A stretch of 64,000 nucleotides of DNA from CALEMW01 sp964343835 (GCA_964343835.1 CAYFKR010000015.1:1-64000), one strand, 5' to 3'. Positions 7,315 to 16,213 are shown, counted from the first letter of the stretch. Made by a program: numbers and translations. Notes: a model not told the origin generated them from the letters alone.

Positions 7315-9354
7315 GTGCCGTCCTTCGACCTGCAGGCCCCCTTCCCGCCGCGGGGCGACCAGCCCGAGGCCATCGACGCCCTGATCCGCGGCCTCGACGC
7401 CGGCGAGCGCTTCCAGACCCTCCTCGGCGTCACGGGTTCGGGCAAGACGTTCACCATGGCCAACGTCATCGCCCGCACCGACCGGCCCACCATCGTCTTC
7501 AGCCACAACAAGACCCTCGCGGCCCAGCTCTACGGCGAGTTCAAGGGGTTCTTCCCCGACAACGCCGTTGAGTACTTCATCAGCTACTACGACTACTACC
7601 AGCCCGAGGCCTTCGTGCCGTCCAGCGGCACCTACATCGAGAAGGACGTCTCGATCAACGACGAGATCGAGCGCATGCGGCTGCGGGCGGTGTCGTCGCT
7701 CATGTCGCGCCGCGACGTCATCGTGGTGGCCAGCGTGTCCGCCATCTACGGCCTGGGCAACCCCGAGACGTTCCACCGCAACATCCTGAAGCTGGAGACC
7801 GGTCTCAGCCTGGACCGCGACCTGCTGCTCGAGCGGCTCGTGGACATCCACTACGCCCGGGCCGAGGACGGCGGCTACGGCACGTTCCGGGTGCGGGGCG
7901 ACACCATCGACGTGCGCGCCGCCTTCGACGACCGCGTGCTGCGCATCGAGATGTTCGGCGACGAGATCGAGCGGCTCACCTTCATCGACGGCCTCACCGG
8001 CAAGCCCATCGTGCGGGTGGACGAGGCCCGCATCTTCCCGGCCCGCCAGTTCGTCACCGAACGTGATCGGCTCGACAGGATCCTGGACGACATCGGCTCC
8101 GACCTGGAGCACCGCCTCGGAGAACTCGACGCCGACGGCTGCGCCGTGGAGGCCCAGCGCCTCGCCTCGCGCACCCGTTACGACATGGAGATGATCCGCC
8201 AGGTCGGCTTCTGCCACGGCGTGGAGAACTACTCTCGCTACTTCGACGACCGCCGTGAAGGGGAGCGCCCCGCCTGCCTGCTGGACTACTTCCCGGACGA
8301 CTACCTGCTGATCATCGACGAGTCCCACGTGACCGTCTCCCAGCTCGCCGCCATGTACCGCGGCGACCGCTCCCGCAAGGAGACCCTCGTCCAGCACGGC
8401 TTCCGCCTGCCCAGCGCCCTGGACAACCGCCCCCTGCGCTACGAGGAACTGGAGACGATGCTGCCCCAGACCGTCTTCGTCTCGGCCACCCCCGGCGACT
8501 ACGAGATGGAGAAGACCGGCGGCTCGTTCGTGGAACAGGTGATCCGGCCCACCGGCCTGGTGGATCCGGAGATCGAGATCGTGCCCGCCGGCGAGCAGGT
8601 GGACCACCTGCTGGGACGCGCCCGCGAGGTGGTGGCCCGCGGCGAGCGCGTGCTGGTGACGACCCTGACCAAGAAAATGGCCGAGGATCTCACCGACTAC
8701 CTCCAGCGCCTGGGCCTGCGCGTGGGCTATATGCACGCCGACATCGCGGCGCTGGATCGCGTGGAGATCCTGCGCAAGCTGCGCCTCGGCGAGATCGACG
8801 TGCTGGTGGGGGTGAACCTGCTGCGCGAGGGGCTGGACCTACCCGAGGTGGCGCTGGTGGCCATCCTCGACGCCGACCGCGAGGGCTTCCTCCGCTCCGA
8901 GCGCTCCCTGATCCAGACCGCCGGCCGCGCCGCCCGCAACGCCGACGGCCGCGTGATCATGTACGCCGACCGCATCACCGACTCCATGCGCCGCGCCCTG
9001 GGCGAGATGGAGCGCCGCCGCACCAAGCAGATCGCCTACAACGAGGAGCACGGCATCACGCCGCAGACCATCCGCAAGAGCCGCGAGGAGATCCTGCAGG
9101 CCACCATGGCCGCGGGCGGCGACGGCGAGGCGAAGGCGACGGACGATGCGCCCGCCCCCTGGGAAGAGCTCGCCAGCGGCGACTTGCCCCCGGAGCGTCT
9201 GGTCACCATGCTCCACCAGGAGATGGAAGCCGCCGCCGAGCGGCTCGAGTTCGAGAAGGCCGCCAGCCTGCGCGACCGCATCGAGGACCTGCGGGCCCAG
9301 TGGGGCCTGCCCGGCCTCGCGGCGCCGGACGGTGACGGAGGAGGAGCAGCATGA
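7315..9354 (+). CDS. uvrB: Excinuclease ABC subunit B
   Basis: DNA-damage recognition helicase of nucleotide excision repair, partner of UvrA and UvrC. 679 residues. Walker A is GVTGSGKTF (from residue 38). The beta-hairpin region carries the diagnostic YFISYYDYYQPEAFVP. The DEAD-like box reads DESH. Helicase motifs V/VI are present (VGVNLLREGLDLPEV; QTAGRAARN), with the YNEEHGITPQTI signature after them. A C-terminal UVR domain (about 628-665, MLHQEMEAAAERLEFEKAA) binds UvrC. GTG start, 8 bp after the RodZ-like gene; the stop overlaps the nadC start by 4 bases. Confidence 0.97.
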   Translation: MPSFDLQAPFPPRGDQPEAIDALIRGLDAGERFQTLLGVTGSGKTFTMANVIARTDRPTIVFSHNKTLAAQLYGEFKGFFPDNAVEYFISYYDYYQPEAFVPSSGTYIEKDVSINDEIERMRLRAVSSLMSRRDVIVVASVSAIYGLGNPETFHRNILKLETGLSLDRDLLLERLVDIHYARAEDGGYGTFRVRGDTIDVRAAFDDRVLRIEMFGDEIERLTFIDGLTGKPIVRVDEARIFPARQFVTERDRLDRILDDIGSDLEHRLGELDADGCAVEAQRLASRTRYDMEMIRQVGFCHGVENYSRYFDDRREGERPACLLDYFPDDYLLIIDESHVTVSQLAAMYRGDRSRKETLVQHGFRLPSALDNRPLRYEELETMLPQTVFVSATPGDYEMEKTGGSFVEQVIRPTGLVDPEIEIVPAGEQVDHLLGRAREVVARGERVLVTTLTKKMAEDLTDYLQRLGLRVGYMHADIAALDRVEILRKLRLGEIDVLVGVNLLREGLDLPEVALVAILDADREGFLRSERSLIQTAGRAARNADGRVIMYADRITDSMRRALGEMERRRTKQIAYNEEHGITPQTIRKSREEILQATMAAGGDGEAKATDDAPAPWEELASGDLPPERLVTMLHQEMEAAAERLEFEKAASLRDRIEDLRAQWGLPGLAAPDGDGGGAA

Positions 9355-10241
9355 GCGAACGCGACGGACGCGCCCCGGGATTCCCCGCCGACGAGTGGCT
9401 GGACCTGCTGGTCGAGCGCAGCCTGGCCGAGGACGTGGGCCCCTGCGACGTGACCACCGACGTGGCCGTGGCTCCCGACCGCATGGCCCGCGGCGTGATC
9501 GCGGCCCGGGAGGAGGGCGTGGTCTGCGGGTTGCCGGTGGCGGCGCGCATCTTCGCCGCGTTGTCTCCGGACGTGGCTTTCGAACCCCTCGCCGCCGACG
9601 GCGACGCCGTGATGCCCGGTCAGGCCGTGGCACGGCTGGAAGGCCCCGTCGCACCCATCCTCACCGGCGAACGCACGGCCCTCAACGCCCTGCAGTACCT
9701 CAGCGGCATCGCCTCGCTGGCGGCGCGGTACGCGGCGGCCGTCGCGGGCACCGGCTGCACCGTGCTGGACACCCGCAAGACCCTGCCCGGCTACCGCGCC
9801 CTGGCCAAGTACGCCGTGCGTTGCGGCGGCTGCGGCAACCACCGCATGGGCCTGTACGACCGCATCCTGCTCAAGGACAACCACTGGGCCAGCCGCGACG
9901 GCTCCCTGGCCGACCTCGTGGCCCGCGGCCGCGAGCGCCATCCCGACCTCGCCATCGAGGTGGAGGTGGACACCCTGGAGCAACTCCGCGAGGTGCTGCC
10001 CCTGAAGGTGGAGTGGGTGCTGCTGGACAACATGGCACCCGAAACGACGGCCGAGGCCGTGCGCCTGCGCGACGCGATGGACCCCGACGGCTGGCGGACA
10101 CGACTGGAGGCCAGCGGCAACGTGACCCTCGAGACCGTGGCGGCCTTCGCCGCCGTGGGCGTGGACGCCGCGTCGGTGGGGCGCCTGACCCACTCGGTGC
10201 CGGCCCTGGACCTCGGCCTGGACCTCGAGGCCGCGGGATGA
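9351..10241 (+). CDS. nadC: Nicotinate-nucleotide pyrophosphorylase (carboxylating)
   Basis: Converts quinolinate and PRPP to nicotinate mononucleotide, CO2 and PPi in de novo NAD synthesis. 296 residues, the usual length. Family signatures include ERTALNALQYLSGIAS, the PRPP/quinolinate-binding DTRKTLPGYRALAKYAV, GGCGNHRMGLYDRILLKDNH, LDNM and EASGNVTLETV. ATGA overlap with uvrB upstream and with birA downstream indicates translational coupling. nadA and nadB are not in the window. Confidence 0.95.
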   Translation: MSERDGRAPGFPADEWLDLLVERSLAEDVGPCDVTTDVAVAPDRMARGVIAAREEGVVCGLPVAARIFAALSPDVAFEPLAADGDAVMPGQAVARLEGPVAPILTGERTALNALQYLSGIASLAARYAAAVAGTGCTVLDTRKTLPGYRALAKYAVRCGGCGNHRMGLYDRILLKDNHWASRDGSLADLVARGRERHPDLAIEVEVDTLEQLREVLPLKVEWVLLDNMAPETTAEAVRLRDAMDPDGWRTRLEASGNVTLETVAAFAAVGVDAASVGRLTHSVPALDLGLDLEAAG

Positions 10242-11131
10242 TCGCCGGCTCCCGACGCGACTGGTTCGGCCTGCCCGGCTTCGACCCCGGGCCCGGCCGC
10301 CACGGCGGATTCCTCTACGTGCTGGACGAGGTGGGCTCCACCAGCGATTTCCTGCTGGGGCGCGGCGACCCCGCCCCCGGTCGCCTCTGCCGTTGGGACG
10401 GCTGGGGCTGGCAGGCAGGCGACCGCCACATGATCCCGCCCCCGGTCAACGTGCGGCCGGGCAGCCTGGCCGTGGCCCGGCGCCAGTCCGGCGGACGCGG
10501 CCGTCAGGGGAGGAGCTGGTTCACGGCCGGCGGCCTGGCCATGTCCTGGACCATCGCCCCGGTCCCGTCCCGGCAGGCCTCGCGCCTGGCGGTGTGGACG
10601 GGACTCATGGCCGCGGCGGCGGTGGGGGAGCTCACCGGTCGTCCCGTGCGCCTGAAGTGGCCCAACGACCTCTGGCTCGACGACCGCAAGCTGGGCGGCA
10701 TGATCCTGGACCTGGTGCAGAAGGGTCCGGAGCGCCTGCTCGTGGCGGGACTCGGCGTGAACGTGGGCGACTGGCCGGTGGCGATGCCGGGCGAGGTCCG
10801 GGCCATGGCAGCATCATTGCCCGAGGGACCGGAGACCACGCCCGCTGCCCTGGCGGCCGCCGTCCTGGGCCGTTGCGACGGCGAGCTGGCCCGCTTCCTG
10901 GACCAGGGCTGGGCTCCCTACCGCCCCCTGTTCGATGAACTGGATCTGCTGCGCGATCGCAGCGTGGTGCTGGCTGCGCCGTCCGGGACCGTCTCCGGCA
11001 CCGCCCGCGGCATCGACGACACCGGCGCCCTGCTCCTGGACACGCCCAGTGGCGACCTCGAGGCGGTGCTGGCCGGCGACGTCCACCTCACGGACATCGG
11101 GAGCGGCACCGACGGAAGGAGAGGCCCGTGA
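10238..11131 (+). CDS. birA: Biotin--[acetyl-CoA-carboxylase] ligase
   Basis: Attaches biotin to the carrier protein of acetyl-CoA carboxylase via biotinyl-AMP. 297 residues. The adenylate-binding signature RRQSGGRGRQGRSW and the biotin-site motif LKWPNDLWLDDRKLGGM are intact, followed by the C-terminal SH3-like domain (about 235-297). There is no N-terminal helix-turn-helix, so this is a monofunctional ligase, not a biotin-operon repressor. The stretch between the N-terminal DEVGSTSD and the RQSGGRG motif is longer than usual (about 45 residues, W- and P-rich). The start at 10238 is chosen for the ATGA overlap with nadC; the 3' end overlaps coaX as GTGA. Confidence 0.92.
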   Translation: MIAGSRRDWFGLPGFDPGPGRHGGFLYVLDEVGSTSDFLLGRGDPAPGRLCRWDGWGWQAGDRHMIPPPVNVRPGSLAVARRQSGGRGRQGRSWFTAGGLAMSWTIAPVPSRQASRLAVWTGLMAAAAVGELTGRPVRLKWPNDLWLDDRKLGGMILDLVQKGPERLLVAGLGVNVGDWPVAMPGEVRAMAASLPEGPETTPAALAAAVLGRCDGELARFLDQGWAPYRPLFDELDLLRDRSVVLAAPSGTVSGTARGIDDTGALLLDTPSGDLEAVLAGDVHLTDIGSGTDGRRGP

Positions 11132-11901
11132 TCATCGTCGACGTCGGCAACACGAGCACGACCATCGCCCGCCTGCGGTCCGGCGCCTCGGCACACGATC
11201 CCGGCTCCATGGAGCTGGAGAGGATCCGCTCGGTGCCCACGCCCCGGGAGCGTGACGACCGCGCCGTCCTGGCGGCGTCCCTGGGGGGAGAGGTGCTCGA
11301 GGAGGAGGCCATCGCCGTCGTGTCCGTGGTGCCGGAGGTGACCGAGGCCCTGCGCGGTCTGCCGACGTGCGTGGTCGTGGATCACCGCAGCGACCTGCCC
11401 TTCGCCCTGGCCCTGGACTCGCCGGAGGCCACCGGTGCGGACCGCTACGCCAACGTCGCGGCCGCCGTCGCCATGGGCTGGCGCGATGCCCTGATCGTGG
11501 ACGCGGGCACCGCCACCACCTTCGACGTGCTGCGCGACGGCGTGTTCGAGGGCGGCCTCATCGCGCCGGGCATGGCCTTCGCCGGCGAGGCGCTGGGGCG
11601 CGCCGCGGCCCGCCTGGAGCCCGTGCCGTTCGTTCCCACACCGGCGGCGCCCGGCGCGGACACGGCTGCCGCCATGGCCGCGGGGGCGTTCCAGGTCGGC
11701 GTCCACGGCGTGGCGGGCACGCTGCGGAGGCTGATGGACGTCACGGGCATCGGGCGCGTGGTGTTGACCGGAGGCCTCGCGCCGATGCTGACGCACCCCG
11801 AGGCCGGGGCCGACCTGCCGGCGGGTGTCCTGGTCGATTCCGACTGGACCCTGAAGGGCGCCGCCGTCCTCGCCCTGCGCGCCGCACCGCCGTCCGCGTG
11901 A
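11128..11901 (+). CDS. coaX: Type III pantothenate kinase
   Basis: Phosphorylates pantothenate in the first step of coenzyme A synthesis. 257 residues, normal for CoaX, an ASKHA-fold enzyme. Seen: the phosphate-1 motif DVGNTSTTIARL at the N-terminus, GADRYANVAAAVAM, IVDAGTATTFDVL, GGLIAPGMAF and the C-terminal LTGGLAP. GTG start overlapping the birA stop. birA-coaX adjacency is common in bacteria. The panB-panC genes at 26673-28434 supply its substrate. Confidence 0.95.
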   Translation: MIIVDVGNTSTTIARLRSGASAHDPGSMELERIRSVPTPRERDDRAVLAASLGGEVLEEEAIAVVSVVPEVTEALRGLPTCVVVDHRSDLPFALALDSPEATGADRYANVAAAVAMGWRDALIVDAGTATTFDVLRDGVFEGGLIAPGMAFAGEALGRAAARLEPVPFVPTPAAPGADTAAAMAAGAFQVGVHGVAGTLRRLMDVTGIGRVVLTGGLAPMLTHPEAGADLPAGVLVDSDWTLKGAAVLALRAAPPSA

Positions 11902-11968
11902 CAGCGCGTCCGCCGTCCGCTATCTTCACATCGCCCCGCCGCCATCCGACCCCGCGAGGAGGGACTCC

Positions 11969-13453
11969 ATGACCATCCACCGCCGCATCGCCCTCGCGAT
12001 GCTCGCCCTGGTGCTGACGGCTCCCGCCGTCGCTTCCGCCGCGGAGGCGCCCGCCGACTCGGTGAAGTTCACCTTCGACACCGACGGCGCCACCATCGGT
12101 CGCCTGTCCCTGTGGAAGACGACCCTGGAGAACGGCAACGTGCTCTACGGCGGCAGCGCCGTCCTCAACCGCACCGACAAGTTCCGCTGGACGGCGGAGA
12201 TGGCCCCAGGCCTGCGCACCCTCGTGCGCTCCACCGACTGGATGGACACCGGCCAGGGCAAGATGAGCTCGACCCTCACCCTCGAGCCCGGCGGCGGCAA
12301 GCCGGTCCTGGAGGTGTCGTTCAACGGCATGGAGATCAAGCCGGAGACCAAGCCCCTGCCTGCCGAGATCTTCTACCTCCCCACGGCCATGCCCGTGGGC
12401 CTGGCGCCGTTGTCGGACTGGCTGGCGGACAAGGACCCCGAGACGTTCTCCCTCGTGACGAAGGGGGCGAGTCAGGGGGCCGGCCTCGATCTGACCATCA
12501 AGGGCGCCGGCCACGGCGAGCTGGACGTGCGCGGTGCGACGATGGAAGTCCGCTCCTTCGACCTGACCATCGACGGCGAGCAGTTGCCCCAGCCCCAGAA
12601 CATCACCCTCCATCAGTATGCCGACGGCGGGTTCCTGGGCATCACCGGTGAGGGCGTGCGCGTGCTGGCCCTGGGCGGGGCTCCCGAGGAGTCGGCGGTG
12701 GCGGTGAGCGAGGAGCTGATGGCCGATGCCGACGGCGGCGTGCTGTCCGGAACCCTGGCCCTGCCGAAGGAGGTCGAGGGCCCGTGGCCCGGCGTGGTGC
12801 TGGTGGCCGGCCCCGGCCAGACGGACCGCCAGGCCGGCAACGGATCCATCCGCCTGTACGCCCTGCTGGCCGAGGAACTGGCCGCCCAGGGCGTGGCCAC
12901 CTACCGCTACGACCCCCGCAGCCTCGACACCCTGGAGGCCTACGCCGCCGACGCCGCCGCCGCCTGCCGCGCCCTGGCCGACGTGGAGGGCGTGGACCCG
13001 GCCAGGCTCGTGATGATGGGCCACGGCCGCGCCGCCCTGCTCCTGGGCGAGGCGGCGGTGACGGCCGTCGCCGACAGCCTGGGGGTGAAGGCCCTCGGCA
13101 TGCTCGGCGGGGTGAGCGTTCCCGACGAGTCCCTCGCCCCGGCGGACGACGCTCCCTGGCGGGCCTCGTTCCTGTCCTACGACGCTCATGCATGGCTGCA
13201 GCAGGCGGCCCTGCCCGTCATGGCCATCCACGGCGCCCTGGACGCCGAGGTGCCGTCGGCCCAGTCCACGGACCTCAAGACCTGGCTGCGCGAGAACGGA
13301 CTGCGGGGAGCAGCCATCGTGCCCGACGGCCTCAACCACTATCTCCAGCCCGCGGAGACGGGGGCCGTGGACGAGTACCCCACCCTGCCTGCGGAGCTGG
13401 GGCGCGGCCTGGCCAAGCGGCTCGGCGGGTTCGTGAAGTCCCAGACGCGATAG
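11969..13453 (+). CDS. Exported alpha/beta-hydrolase-fold protein lacking the nucleophile serine
   Basis: 494 residues. A clear signal peptide (about 1-26, LALVLTAPAVASA) predicts export. Residues about 30-235 form a beta-rich N-terminal domain of no recognised family. Residues about 250-494 look like an alpha/beta hydrolase of the dienelactone hydrolase/esterase type: strand GVVLVAGPGQTDRQ, acid-loop motif IHGALDAEV (Asp425) and a histidine in LNHYLQP (His457). The nucleophile elbow, normally GHSxGG, reads GHGRAA, with Gly353 where the serine should be. It is therefore probably not a conventional serine hydrolase. The start has a Shine-Dalgarno (GAGGAGGGA). The gene is convergent with the GH13 gene across a shared terminator. 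Confidence 0.7.
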   Translation: MTIHRRIALAMLALVLTAPAVASAAEAPADSVKFTFDTDGATIGRLSLWKTTLENGNVLYGGSAVLNRTDKFRWTAEMAPGLRTLVRSTDWMDTGQGKMSSTLTLEPGGGKPVLEVSFNGMEIKPETKPLPAEIFYLPTAMPVGLAPLSDWLADKDPETFSLVTKGASQGAGLDLTIKGAGHGELDVRGATMEVRSFDLTIDGEQLPQPQNITLHQYADGGFLGITGEGVRVLALGGAPEESAVAVSEELMADADGGVLSGTLALPKEVEGPWPGVVLVAGPGQTDRQAGNGSIRLYALLAEELAAQGVATYRYDPRSLDTLEAYAADAAAACRALADVEGVDPARLVMMGHGRAALLLGEAAVTAVADSLGVKALGMLGGVSVPDESLAPADDAPWRASFLSYDAHAWLQQAALPVMAIHGALDAEVPSAQSTDLKTWLRENGLRGAAIVPDGLNHYLQPAETGAVDEYPTLPAELGRGLAKRLGGFVKSQTR

Positions 13454-13479
13454 CTGCACCGACGGCAGCGGATGAGCGG

Positions 13480-13504
13480 AGCCCGGCGCCCATGGCGCCG
13501 GGCT
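13480..13504. terminator. Bidirectional intrinsic terminator between convergent genes
   Basis: Perfect 11-bp stem AGCCCGGCGCC (13480-13490) and GGCGCCGGGCT (13494-13504) with a 3-nt loop, followed on the plus strand by TCTGCTATC. It sits between the stops of the hydrolase-like gene and the GH13 gene. Confidence 0.7.
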
Positions 13505-13508
13505 TCTG

Positions 13509-15980
13509 CTATCGGGGGAAGAAAACGCGGGCGGCGTAGGGGGGCAGGTCCAGCTCCAGCACGCCGTCGCGCAGCCTGACCGCCGTGTCGTGACGCTCGT
13601 CGAACAGTTCGCCGTCGGCGGGCATGCCCAGCAGGTCGTGGAGGCGGGCGCCTTCGGATCCATCGGGAGTCCAGGTCCGGTCCACCACGGCCCGACGGGG
13701 CTCGTGGCCGTTGTTCACCACCACCAGGGCCCGCGCATCGCCGTGCCCGTTGGAGAAGACGATCACGTCTTCCGTCACGCCGTCGCCGTCGCGGGCGTCG
13801 TACAGGCGGAAACCGTCGGCGCCGGCGAAGACCTCGCGGCGGTGGAACAGGGGCGAGATCATGCGGTCGTGGTGCTCTAGGAAACCGGTGTCGGGGACCT
13901 CGTCCCGGTAGGACCGGGCGTACTCCATGCCGTACTTCTCCTCGAAACCCTCGAGCTGTCCGTGCCCGATCATGGGCAGGCCCGGCAGGGTGGCCAGCAG
14001 GGTGGCCGCGGCGAAGTACTTGTCGCCCTTGCCGAACTGGTCGACGGCGGTCTCCTCGTCAGGATTGCTCATGAAGTTCACGAAGCGCTGGAGGATGCGG
14101 GCGTCGTGATCCAGGACGTTCTTCAGCCCCTGACGGAACGTAGCGTTGTCCTGGTCGCGCAGCATGTGCATGAAGGCGCTGTTGTACACGCGGTGCATGC
14201 CGAGGGTGCGCACGAAGTAGCCCTCCATGAGCCAGAAGGCCTCGGCCAGGAGCAGGGTGTCGGGCGCCTCCTCGGCCACGCGGTCCACCACCTCACGCCA
14301 GAACTCGCCGCCCAGGGCCGCATCGAAGGCCTCGGGGGAGAGGGCATGGGCGGAACGGGTGGGGATGTCGCTGCCCTCGCCGGGGCGCGGGTGCCACAGG
14401 CGACGCAGGTGGCGGCGGGCCAGCACCATGGCCGCGTCGAAGCGGATCACCGGGAAGCGGCGGGCCACCTCGAGGATGGTGCCGATGACCGCCTCTCGGG
14501 TCTCCGGGTTGAGGAAGTCGAGCTGGGCGGTGTCGTTCCAGGGCATCGAGGTGCCGTCGTTGCCGTGGTAGAGGTAGCGCACCTCGCCCGAGCCCCGGTC
14601 CTCGCGGCGGAAGACCACCGAAGCGTCGGTGTGGTCCCAGTAGTGGTCCTCGAGGCGGATGGACACGTCCGGATCGGGCGACAGCTCGGGGCCGTCGAAG
14701 GAGTACGACGGGTAGGGGCAGTGGTCCAGGGACAGGAAGAGATCCGGACGTTCCAGCACCCAGCGGCCGTCCACCGCCGTGTGGTTCGGGACCATGTCGC
14801 CGCACAGGCGGATGCCGCGCTCCATGGCCCGCCACCGCAGGTCGTCCAGGGCCGGGTCGCCGCCCAGGTCGTCGGCGATGCGGTACTCGTGGACGGAGTA
14901 GGCAGAGGCCAGGGCCTCGGGGTTGCCGCTCCGCTTCTTGATGGCCCGCGACGCCGCTCCCCGCTGCCACAGCCCGATGAGCCAGAGGCCGGTGATGCCC
15001 CGCCGGGCCATGGCGTCCAGCTCCTCGTCCGGGATGCGGTCGAGGGTGCGGATCTCGCGGCCGTAGGTTTCCGACAGCTGGTGCAGCCAGACGTGGGTGT
15101 TCTTGGCCAGCAGGATCAGGCGCGGCATCCACTCGCGGTCGGCGCTGAAGCGTTCCACCTCCGCCTCGGGGTCCGGGGCGGGTGCGTCGCTGCGTTCCTC
15201 GATGTGGGCGTAGACGTCCTCGGCCGGCGGCGTGAAGGCCTGGGCTTCGCCGGGACCGTCGAAGTAGGGGCGGGTCTCCTCACGGAGCACGCCGGCGGCG
15301 ATGGCGCAGAGTTCGGCGTCGTCGCCGAGCCAGGGACGCCAGGCCTCGGCGGCGGCCAGGAGCTGGTCGTCCAGGCGGTGGGGGGCGGTGCGGGTGGGGG
15401 TCTCGAGCACGTCGAGGGCGGAGCCGGCATCGGTCACGGCCAGCTCGGCCATGGCGCGGCGCAGGCTCTCGCCGTAGCGGCCGGCGTCGGGGTCGCGGCC
15501 CAGGCCGTCGAGGCCGAGCCAGGCCAGGGGTGCGCCGGCGGCGGGGTTGGCCAGGGCCAGCAGCAGTGCCGTGGCGCCCAGCAGGCCGCGGGGGCGGGGC
15601 GACCCCGCGGTGCCGTCGTCGACCGGATCGTGGTGGGGCTCCAGGAGGCCCGGCGCGGCGGTGGCGAACAGACCGCGCAGCCTGGCTGCCTCGGCGGGGC
15701 CCAGGTCGTCGTCCAGCCGGGCTGTGACGAGGCTGCGCGTGGATTCGGGCAGCAGGTTGTCCGCCGTGATCAACAGGGCCTGGAGCCAGCGGGAGAAGGC
15801 GTGGAGCAGGCCGCCGCCGGGGTGCTGGCCGGGCAGCGCCGTCGCCAGGCGCGAGGCCAGGTCGTGGCACAGCGATGGGCCGCGCTGCGGGTCGGCGAGC
15901 TCGTGGAGCAGGGGGATGTCCCCGGGGCCGCAGGCCCGACGCACGTCGGGATGGAGGGGCAGGGGGATGGTGCGTCGCAT
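13509..15980 (-). CDS. Glycoside hydrolase family 13 (alpha-amylase-type) enzyme
   Basis: 823 residues from the ATG at 15980, chosen because GGGAGAAG lies just upstream; an upstream in-frame ATG at 16019 lacks such a site. Residues about 1-330 are a helical domain of unknown type, and the TIM-barrel follows. GH13 region I is LCGDMVPNHT. Region II is VIRFDAAMV with nucleophile Asp515. Region III is LLLAEAFW with acid/base Glu580. Region IV reads SNPDEETA, so the usual NHD is NPD, keeping the transition-state Asp641. A C-terminal all-beta domain ends the protein. No signal peptide, so probably a cytoplasmic enzyme acting on alpha-glucans or maltodextrins, possibly a transferase. Exact specificity cannot be read. 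Transcribed divergently from groES. Confidence 0.82.
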   Translation of the reverse strand: MRRTIPLPLHPDVRRACGPGDIPLLHELADPQRGPSLCHDLASRLATALPGQHPGGGLLHAFSRWLQALLITADNLLPESTRSLVTARLDDDLGPAEAARLRGLFATAAPGLLEPHHDPVDDGTAGSPRPRGLLGATALLLALANPAAGAPLAWLGLDGLGRDPDAGRYGESLRRAMAELAVTDAGSALDVLETPTRTAPHRLDDQLLAAAEAWRPWLGDDAELCAIAAGVLREETRPYFDGPGEAQAFTPPAEDVYAHIEERSDAPAPDPEAEVERFSADREWMPRLILLAKNTHVWLHQLSETYGREIRTLDRIPDEELDAMARRGITGLWLIGLWQRGAASRAIKKRSGNPEALASAYSVHEYRIADDLGGDPALDDLRWRAMERGIRLCGDMVPNHTAVDGRWVLERPDLFLSLDHCPYPSYSFDGPELSPDPDVSIRLEDHYWDHTDASVVFRREDRGSGEVRYLYHGNDGTSMPWNDTAQLDFLNPETREAVIGTILEVARRFPVIRFDAAMVLARRHLRRLWHPRPGEGSDIPTRSAHALSPEAFDAALGGEFWREVVDRVAEEAPDTLLLAEAFWLMEGYFVRTLGMHRVYNSAFMHMLRDQDNATFRQGLKNVLDHDARILQRFVNFMSNPDEETAVDQFGKGDKYFAAATLLATLPGLPMIGHGQLEGFEEKYGMEYARSYRDEVPDTGFLEHHDRMISPLFHRREVFAGADGFRLYDARDGDGVTEDVIVFSNGHGDARALVVVNNGHEPRRAVVDRTWTPDGSEGARLHDLLGMPADGELFDERHDTAVRLRDGVLELDLPPYAARVFFPR

Positions 15981-16010
15981 GGTCCGTCTTCTCCCGGATG
16001 ATGATGCCCA

Positions 16011-16038
16011 AGGGTACATCGCCGGGGGGAGGACGCAA
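16011..16038 (-). promoter_or_regulatory. Predicted sigma70-like promoter for the GH13 gene
   Basis: Minus strand TTGCGT (16033-16038), 16-bp spacer, TACCCT (16011-16016). It lies about 30 bp before the chosen ATG and diverges from the groES promoter. Confidence 0.4.
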
Positions 16039-16087
16039 GGACGGAACGGCCCGGAAACCGTGAAAATCGAGGACTGGTCGGGAATTT

Positions 16088-16149
16088 GTCACACGCAGGA
16101 CTGACATCATGGCAGAGATGTCCTGTGCGGTGACAGGCATGCGATTTTT
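16088..16149 (+). other. Imperfect inverted repeat followed by a T6 tract in the GH13-groES intergenic region
   Basis: Arms GTCAC..CAGGAC..ACATC (from 16088) and GATGTCCTG..GTGAC (to 16133) can pair imperfectly around the loop ATGGCAGA. A run of six T lies at 16144-16149. It may be an operator shared by the divergent genes, or the end of a short transcript; the sequence alone does not decide. Confidence 0.3.
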
Positions 16150-16152
16150 TCC

Positions 16153-16180
16153 TTGCGACCGGGGAGGACAACCCTAATAT
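16153..16180 (+). promoter_or_regulatory. Predicted sigma70-like promoter for groES-groEL
   Basis: TTGCGA (16153-16158), 16-bp spacer, TAATAT (16175-16180). The expected start point falls at about 16187, on the first base of the CIRCE-like operator. Confidence 0.6.
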
Positions 16181-16186
16181 ACGGCC

Positions 16187-16213
16187 TTAGCAATCGACGG
16201 GGGAGACTGCCAA
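16187..16213 (+). promoter_or_regulatory. Degenerate CIRCE operator (HrcA site) ahead of groES
   Basis: TTAGCAATC (16187-16195), 9-nt spacer, GACTGCCAA (16205-16213). The CIRCE consensus is TTAGCACTC-N9-GAGTGCTAA; the left arm matches 8/9, the right arm 7/9, and the spacer length is exact. Its place at the transcription start of groES is where HrcA repressor sites act. hrcA is not in the window. Confidence 0.65.
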
